In this document: one piece after another, positions 37,328 through 41,249 of the stretch
Layout of the letters: the number at the start of each line of letters is the position of its first letter
Position numbering within the stretch: the stretch's first letter is position 1
Virus record (IMG/VR): IMGVR_UViG_3300040801_001750
Location: 1 to 41,249 of that record
Reading direction: 5' to 3' (one strand)
Length of the DNA stretch: 41,249 nt
Origin: a virus
Position numbers and translations under genes: made by a program
Notes under the pieces: generated by a model
The model's input: the letters and a program-made list of their open reading frames with translations, nothing else
Database searches by the model: none
Told to the model about the DNA's origin: nothing

Positions 37328-39385
37328 TCAGGGCTCATCCCATGCATCCCACGGCGCGGGTGCGCTGCGGACGGCCCTTCGAAAGCTCTCTTCATGTGAT
37401 TCGTCATCGTCCGGCTCCAGGTCGGAACCCGCTGCACGCTTGAACACGCCTTCGATGACCTTGGTGTCTGGTACGTCTTCGCTCTCGAGCTGGTCGGGGA
37501 GCAGGCGAGCCGCCTCTTCAGTCGACATCCGCTGCTGCTGCGCCGCCGCGGCCTTGGTCGCGCGCATCCACTCTCGGCGAGCGCGGTTGTGGCGTCGGCC
37601 GGCTTCCGTGTCGCCAAAGCCTGCAGCCTGAATGCAATCGGCCTGGCCGATGTAGCGGTTGTCGAGCGTGTAGAGGTGGACGGCTTCGTGCAGCTGTTGT
37701 GGGTCGAAGCGAGCCACGACCTTGGTGCCCATGTGCTCGTGGAGCGCGTCGCAGCCGTATCGGTTGCGGCCAATGCCCGTGGCGCTGCCGGCGTCCAGCG
37801 TGATGGTTCCGTCGCGACCGACCGTGACGGCCTCTGCCGATAGCATCAGCATGCGCAGCTGTTCGCCGGTCGCCTTGCGGATTGCGGATTGCGCATAGGA
37901 GTCGTTGAAGACCTGGTCGTAGCTCTTCACGCCCGCGGCCATTTCGGTGCGGCGCTTCTCCCGTGCGTTCATCGCGCGAACAGTCTGATTCAGGATCTCG
38001 AGGAACTCAGCGAGCGGAATGGCGCGGTCGCCGTAGTTCTCAGGCTTGCTCGTCGTGTCGCGCCCGGTGTAGGCGCCAGCCAATGCCGGGTGCTTGTCGA
38101 CGTACTCCCCGAGACCGCCCCAGCCAAACGATCGCTCGACCGGCTTTGCCTGGCCGTGACCGCCCCACTGATGGACGCTGGTCCAGTGCAACGAGTCGGG
38201 CCCGCAGATGCTGGGAATCAGCCCCAGGGGGTCGTCCTCGCGAACCTTGAATCGATATCGGTTGGCGACACCGCCGGTCATCCACTTGTTGGCGGCGGCG
38301 CGGGTGTTGTCGATCGTTACGTGGTGCGGGATGCCATAGCGCTGGATGAGGTCCAGGAAGGCCAGGCGAATGACGTCCGTGTTCTCGCTCTTGTCCGTTC
38401 GCCAGGCAAGAAACTTCCGGCTGAAAATGTCCTGCCACATCCAGGTCTTCGGCCGCGCGATCGTGCCATCTGGCCAACGGACGAAAACGTTGTGCTGGTA
38501 CCCGTCACCGTTGATCCATTCCAGCGCATGCAGGTCCCGAACCGAGCGCTGCATGGCCGGATAGAGCGCCATCAGCGCGCCCTCGCCCTCGCGGTGGAGC
38601 ACCTGAATCGGTGTCGGGATGTTGGCCAGGCGCCGTTCGACTGTGCGCTGGCTCGGGATCTGCCAGCCATGCTCCGCAGCGGCCATCTTCAGGCGCTCAT
38701 AGCAGGCTGCTGCCGCCGGCGCCTCGAGCCGCAGGTAGTCCGCCCGGACATAGTCCCAGGCCGCATCGTCGAATTCGGCCTTGGCAGTACGACCCACATA
38801 GCCATCGGCGAGCGCCGGAAGCCAGTCGGTGCGGTCATAGTTCTTGCAGCGGCGATACCAGCGCTGGACCGTTGCACGGCCCTTGCCAGCCTCCTTTGCA
38901 ACCGTGTTCCAGGCATCGCGCCGTGGCGTTCCGCCGTCGATCAATCGCATCGCGGTGTCGATTACGGCGAGCCGCCATCGGGCGCGCTCCTTGAGGCGCT
39001 GTGGAAGCTGCTCGAAGCGCGCCCACAGCGACTCTCGCGAATAGGTCGGCGCCGCCGCCTCGCCTTGACGTTTCGAGGCAGCAGCGCCAGGGGCGGCGAG
39101 GGAGGACCGCCCGTCAGCCTGGGAGGGATGGCCAGGCTCGCCCGCGGATGACGAGCCCGCGGGGCTTTCTTTGTGGCGCAGGAGCGCCAGTTTGGTAGTA
39201 GCTTCAGGGGGGAGGCTTTCCACGGTATAGAGCCGCCTCTTGCCTCCTCGGCAGGGCTTCTCCGAGAACTCCCAACCTTCCTTCTTCGCCCGTCGGGCAA
39301 CCGAACTCTTATCGACGTCGAGCGCCAGCGCCAATTCAGCCTGATCAGTGATTTCAGCGCCTATCGGCCGGACAGAACTACTCAT
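37328..39385 (-). CDS. Mu-type DDE transposase A
   Basis: A 685-residue transposase. N-terminus: MuA-type DNA-binding helix-turn-helix (ALALDVDKSSVARRAKKEGW) and a second one near residues 155-180 (AWNTVAKEAGKGRATVQRWY). Catalytic core: Asp294 (EWINGDGYQHN), Asp359 (VTIDNTRAA) and Glu417 (KPVERSFG); spacings of 65 and 58 residues agree with MuA (67 and 56). The C-terminal part (a beta-barrel then basic helices) corresponds to the MuB-contact region. It overlaps the upstream gene by 8 bases. It would bind the TTTGAGAC repeats at both ends. Confidence 0.95.
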   Translation of the reverse strand: MSSSVRPIGAEITDQAELALALDVDKSSVARRAKKEGWEFSEKPCRGGKRRLYTVESLPPEATTKLALLRHKESPAGSSSAGEPGHPSQADGRSSLAAPGAAASKRQGEAAAPTYSRESLWARFEQLPQRLKERARWRLAVIDTAMRLIDGGTPRRDAWNTVAKEAGKGRATVQRWYRRCKNYDRTDWLPALADGYVGRTAKAEFDDAAWDYVRADYLRLEAPAAAACYERLKMAAAEHGWQIPSQRTVERRLANIPTPIQVLHREGEGALMALYPAMQRSVRDLHALEWINGDGYQHNVFVRWPDGTIARPKTWMWQDIFSRKFLAWRTDKSENTDVIRLAFLDLIQRYGIPHHVTIDNTRAAANKWMTGGVANRYRFKVREDDPLGLIPSICGPDSLHWTSVHQWGGHGQAKPVERSFGWGGLGEYVDKHPALAGAYTGRDTTSKPENYGDRAIPLAEFLEILNQTVRAMNAREKRRTEMAAGVKSYDQVFNDSYAQSAIRKATGEQLRMLMLSAEAVTVGRDGTITLDAGSATGIGRNRYGCDALHEHMGTKVVARFDPQQLHEAVHLYTLDNRYIGQADCIQAAGFGDTEAGRRHNRARREWMRATKAAAAQQQRMSTEEAARLLPDQLESEDVPDTKVIEGVFKRAAGSDLEPDDDESHEESFRRAVRSAPAPWDAWDEP

Positions 39386-39824
39386 GAGGATGCTCCCTCA
39401 GGTATCTCCGTAGCGCCGCCTTCTGCGTTTTCAGTTCCTGCTCTTCTCGCTCGATGCGGCCCAACTCGGCCAACAGCGCATCCTCGCCCACCAGCACGCG
39501 GCATCCGCGCGCCTTGGCAAGCAAATTGGTCAGTGCAAAAGAGCCGGTAGCCTGTTCAAGGGCTGCGGCGTATCTGAAGGGGAAGTTGTGGTCGGGTCGG
39601 CTCTCGCCAGTGTAGGCGTCGAGCATGTATTTGGAGATGTCTCGGCCGGTCAAGCGGCTCATTTCGGCCGCGATCGCGTGCCGGTCGCCGTCGGCGTGGC
39701 TCATGGCGTCGTTCAAGGCCTCGCGCAGCGGAACATCCAGGTCGACATTGCCCGCCAGCGCCGGCGTCGGCTGCGGCACCTGGAAAATATCCAGCGTCAA
39801 TTTGTCCCTCACGCGCCGAGTCAC
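39378..39824 (-). CDS. Conserved early protein between Ner and transposase
   Basis: A 148-residue protein from GTG 39824, three bases after the Ner stop. Residues about 30-95 form a helical domain with a possible helix-turn-helix (HAIAAEMSRLTGRDISKYML then DAYTGESRPDHNFPFRYAAA), and the C-terminus is a coiled coil (ELGRIEREEQELKTQKAALR). Proteins of this build stand just before transposase A in many Mu-like phages. Function not known; a regulatory role is plausible. Confidence 0.7.
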   Translation of the reverse strand: MTRRVRDKLTLDIFQVPQPTPALAGNVDLDVPLREALNDAMSHADGDRHAIAAEMSRLTGRDISKYMLDAYTGESRPDHNFPFRYAAALEQATGSFALTNLLAKARGCRVLVGEDALLAELGRIEREEQELKTQKAALRRYLREHPHE

Positions 39825-39827
39825 TGT

Positions 39828-40172
39828 CTACGCTGCCTCCCGCTCGTTGCCATTGCGGTCGTCAGCCTCGGTGCTAGACTTCACATGTGGGCCTGATTGG
39901 TGGGTCGGCGCGCCGCCGATGCCGCGTAATGGCCGGCGTTCGTCGTAGCGGCTGGGCCAGATTTTCTCCGGCCGTACACCGATCGCCTCAGCAATCAATT
40001 GCTCGGCCCTCGGCCACGGCCGCAACAGAGCGGTCTGCAGCGTGCCTGGGCAGTAGCCATGATGCTGGGACAAGCGGCGCAGCGACCACCCTGCCTTTTC
40101 CAGGGCGGCCTTGATATCGGCACGATGCCAATCTTTAGGGCGTCGTTTTTTTGGCTGTATACGTTCGTTCAT
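39828..40172 (-). CDS. ner: Ner-like early regulator
   Basis: A 114-residue protein. Residues about 12-78 match Ner/SfsB: DWHRADIKAALEKAGWSLRR, LSQHHGYCPGTLQTALLRPW, PRAEQLIAEAIGVRPEKIWP. The remaining 35 residues are a non-conserved polar tail. Ner in Mu binds between the early and repressor promoters and shuts both. It is the first gene of the minus-strand early operon. Its ATG lies only 8 bases beyond the -10 box and has no ribosome site, so the mRNA is probably leaderless. Confidence 0.9.
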   Translation of the reverse strand: MNERIQPKKRRPKDWHRADIKAALEKAGWSLRRLSQHHGYCPGTLQTALLRPWPRAEQLIAEAIGVRPEKIWPSRYDERRPLRGIGGAPTHQSGPHVKSSTEADDRNGNEREAA

Positions 40173-40350
40173 GCCGAAATACAGTACACGCGGAAAAGCG
40201 CGTAGTCAAGCAGAAAACCGCGCAACACTTGGAGGGGATGCACATTTTCCCGCGTACTGGGAAATTAGTACATGAAATCATGCATTTAAAGAAAGCGTTG
40301 CGTGTTGAGGGAAGAGTTGCAGCTGCGCAACGCTACGCGAGGAGAAAGTG
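40173..40350. promoter_or_regulatory. Early operator/promoter region between ner and repressor
   Basis: This 178-bp region has several symmetric elements. ACGCG...CGCGT brackets the spacer of the early promoter (40187-40203). CATGAAATCATG is at 40271-40282, between half-related GTAC repeats. GCGTTGCG (40295-40302) and CGCAACGC (40326-40333) form a long-loop inverted repeat in the repressor leader. GTACACGCGGAAAA (40184-40197) is repeated inverted as TTTTCCCGCGTAC (40245-40257). It probably contains operators for both repressor and Ner, and the divergent repressor promoter, for which no good sigma-70 match is seen. A 66-codon plus-strand frame here is judged spurious. Confidence 0.6.
40181..40209 (-). 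promoter_or_regulatory. Early promoter (Pe) for ner and the transposition genes
   Basis: Minus strand: TTGACT (40204-40209), 17 bp, TACTGT (40181-40186), a good sigma-70 match. The spacer holds ACGCG-CTTTTC-CGCGT, a natural operator position for the repressor. Transcription would start about 6-8 bases further, at or next to the Ner ATG (40172). Confidence 0.7.
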
Positions 40351-41007
40351 ATGCGCGGAATTGCAGGTATATCTGAACGGTTAAAGCGCGTCCGCCAGGC
40401 GCTTGGCAAAACTCAGGGCGAAATTGCAGAGGAAGTCGGTGCCAAGCAGCGATCGTGGCAAGAATACGAGGCCGGCCAGACCACTCCTGGAAGTCAGGTG
40501 ATTGCCGGGCTGGCCCGCCTCGGCTTTGATGCCAACTGGATCCTTACGGGCATCGGCCAGATGAGGCAGCCGGACATGGCGGTGGCCGACGAAGCCGGTG
40601 AGTACACGCCTCGAGTCAAGCTGCCCAGCGACCAGGAGGTCGTCTCAATCCTGCAATTCCGCCGAGAATGGCTCGATCGAATAGGCGTACCAGCGCACGA
40701 GCTTGTACACACGACAATGCGCGATAACTCGATGGAGCCCACAGTCCGCGAGGGCGCCTTGGTCGTCGCAGATGGTCGCGTCACCGATTACCGTCGAGCG
40801 GGGCTCTATCTGGTACAGCAGCATGGCCTGGCCGAGGATCATAGCTGGCTGACGGTGATTCGAGTCAGGCCCGGTCGTACAGGCCAGCCCGCCTTCAGCT
40901 TCGACAACCAAGAGTACTCCCCAGGGTTTGAAAGCGGAGAAACCGAGGATCTGATGTGGCGCTCCGAGATTCAGGGCCGCGTGATCTGGATCGGAAACCC
41001 CATTTAA
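40351..41007 (+). CDS. c: Phage repressor (HTH + S24-like domain)
   Basis: A 218-residue CI-type repressor. ATG 40351 has GGAG six bases upstream. Residues about 7-60 form an XRE helix-turn-helix (LKRVRQALGKTQGEIAEEVG then KQRSWQEYEAG). Residues about 95-218 form a LexA/S24 fold: DNSMEPTVREGALVVADG with Ser127 at the nucleophile position. At the position where the general-base Lys is expected (after LTV) the sequence reads LTVIRVRPG, with Ile170. An Ala-Gly (82-83) in the linker resembles a cleavage site. The missing Lys suggests that RecA-stimulated self-cleavage may be impaired. It faces away from the early operon and would hold lysogeny. Confidence 0.9.
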   Translation: MRGIAGISERLKRVRQALGKTQGEIAEEVGAKQRSWQEYEAGQTTPGSQVIAGLARLGFDANWILTGIGQMRQPDMAVADEAGEYTPRVKLPSDQEVVSILQFRREWLDRIGVPAHELVHTTMRDNSMEPTVREGALVVADGRVTDYRRAGLYLVQQHGLAEDHSWLTVIRVRPGRTGQPAFSFDNQEYSPGFESGETEDLMWRSEIQGRVIWIGNPI

Positions 41008-41248
41008 TGGCTTCTGCAACGCTGCCGCAATGGGTTCGCAATCCAGCAAGAGCGCGGTGCGCGTGTCTCAAATCAAACGGCGAATTCCGGCGAAGTGGTG
41101 CGCCAGTCGGTTCGCGTCTCATTTTGACGTCTCGCTCGTGGAGCAGGCGACTGATCGTCTGCAGCGGCCGCCATTGCTGGTTTCGTCCCGTTTTATCCCC
41201 TTTTTCGTCGCTTTATCCCGGATGTCTCAAACCTTCTGTCCCCCCACA
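41008..41248 (-). repeat. Early-end (left-end type) transposase-binding sites
   Basis: No gene in these 241 bp. Minus-strand TTTGAGAC-type sites: GGTTTGAGACATCC (41220-41233), AATGAGACGCG (41113-41123) with an adjoining GCGAGACGTC (41126-41135), and TGATTTGAGACACGCG (41061-41076). The first lies 15 bases inside the terminal TG, and the inner ones are about 100 and 150 bp further in, as for the L1, L2, L3 sites of Mu. Between L1 and L2 are two TTTATCCC repeats in a T-rich stretch (41190-41219), a possible bend region. Confidence 0.75.
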
Positions 41249-41249
41249 A

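Larger units (their letters stand above)
65..41248 (-). mobile_element. Mu-like transposable siphophage (prophage or virion genome)
   Basis: The element begins with TGT at 65-67 and ends with ACA at 41246-41248, the TG...CA termini of Mu-type transposition. At both ends exactly 17 bases separate the terminal TG start from an inward-facing TTTGAGAC (82-89 on plus, 41225-41232 on minus). Between the ends lie all functional blocks of a transposable phage: repressor, Ner, transposases A and B, Gam, GemA, Mor, lysis, head and tail genes. The tail tube, frameshifted chaperone and long tape measure make it a siphovirus of the B3/D3112 type rather than a contractile-tailed Mu. The late end is at the left and the early (c) end at the right. 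The base after the right end (A, 41249) does not match the first base of the left-flank pentamer (GCCGG, 60-64), so a 5-bp target duplication is not confirmed. Confidence 0.93.

Noticed and set aside
37889-39151. 420-codon plus-strand frame antisense to transposase A
   Set aside because: Lies wholly within a well supported DDE transposase; composition is that of a reverse-frame shadow.
40151-40351. 66-codon plus-strand frame in the operator region
   Set aside because: It covers the early promoter and operators, has no good ribosome site, and would overlap Ner's start on the other strand.
1-41249. CRISPR arrays, tRNA genes, insertion sequences within the phage
   Set aside because: No regularly spaced direct repeats of array type, no cloverleaf-like segment and no second transposase was seen on reading both strands.

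Overview
The window is one essentially complete Mu-like (transposable) siphophage genome, about 41.2 kb, running from about position 65 to 41248, with 64 bases of host DNA on the left and a single base on the right. The identification rests on a DDE transposase followed by a MuB-type AAA ATPase, a Ner-like regulator facing a repressor gene, Gam, GemA/Gp16 and Mor homologues, Mu-type head genes (DUF3486, terminase, DUF935 portal, gpF, gpG, protease/scaffold, gpT capsid), and terminal repeats with matching geometry at both ends (TG, 15 bases, then TTTGAGAC). DNA is GC-rich and proteins are Ala/Arg-rich, which suits a high-GC proteobacterium, probably a gammaproteobacterium. The host cannot be named from the sequence.

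Nearly everything is on the minus strand, so the phage reads right to left. Right end (37.2-41.2 kb): attachment end with transposase sites, the repressor (the only early plus-strand gene), an operator/promoter region, Ner, a small conserved gene and transposase A. Next (31.4-37.2 kb): transposition ATPase B and a long chain of small, mostly ATGA/GTGA-coupled early genes including Gam, zinc-ribbon and winged-helix proteins, ending in GemA. A plus-strand membrane-protein gene (30.8-31.4 kb) interrupts the layout. A zinc-binding protein and Mor follow, then a membrane protein and the lysis cassette (holin candidate, SLT endolysin, Gp49-like protein, nested spanin pair; 27.3-29.2 kb).

The head module starts at 27.2 kb (DUF2730, wHTH protein, small and large terminase, portal, gpF, gpG) and is split by a 5.7-kb accessory island (15.7-21.4 kb). 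The island carries a tail-fibre-like protein and its coupled partner, a membrane protein, an unknown cytosolic protein, a cytosolic plus four-helix membrane pair that resembles lambda RexA/RexB in architecture, and a divergent exported protein. Two near-identical 20-bp palindromes and two copies of a helically phased TGCAAC motif punctuate it. The head module resumes with protease/scaffold, cement protein, major capsid protein and connector proteins. The siphovirus tail module (0.2-11.5 kb) follows: tail tube, a repeat-bearing lipoprotein, tail-assembly chaperones made through a canonical GGGAAAC -1 frameshift, a 1865-residue tape measure, a hub protein and a terminal tail protein.

Most notable: the Rex/Kiwa-like pair in the accessory island, the unlisted frameshift product (8976-9341), the nested scaffold start at 15161, the leaderless-looking Ner transcript, and a repressor that keeps the S24 serine but not the usual lysine. 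All family names come from reading motifs by eye; no database search was run.
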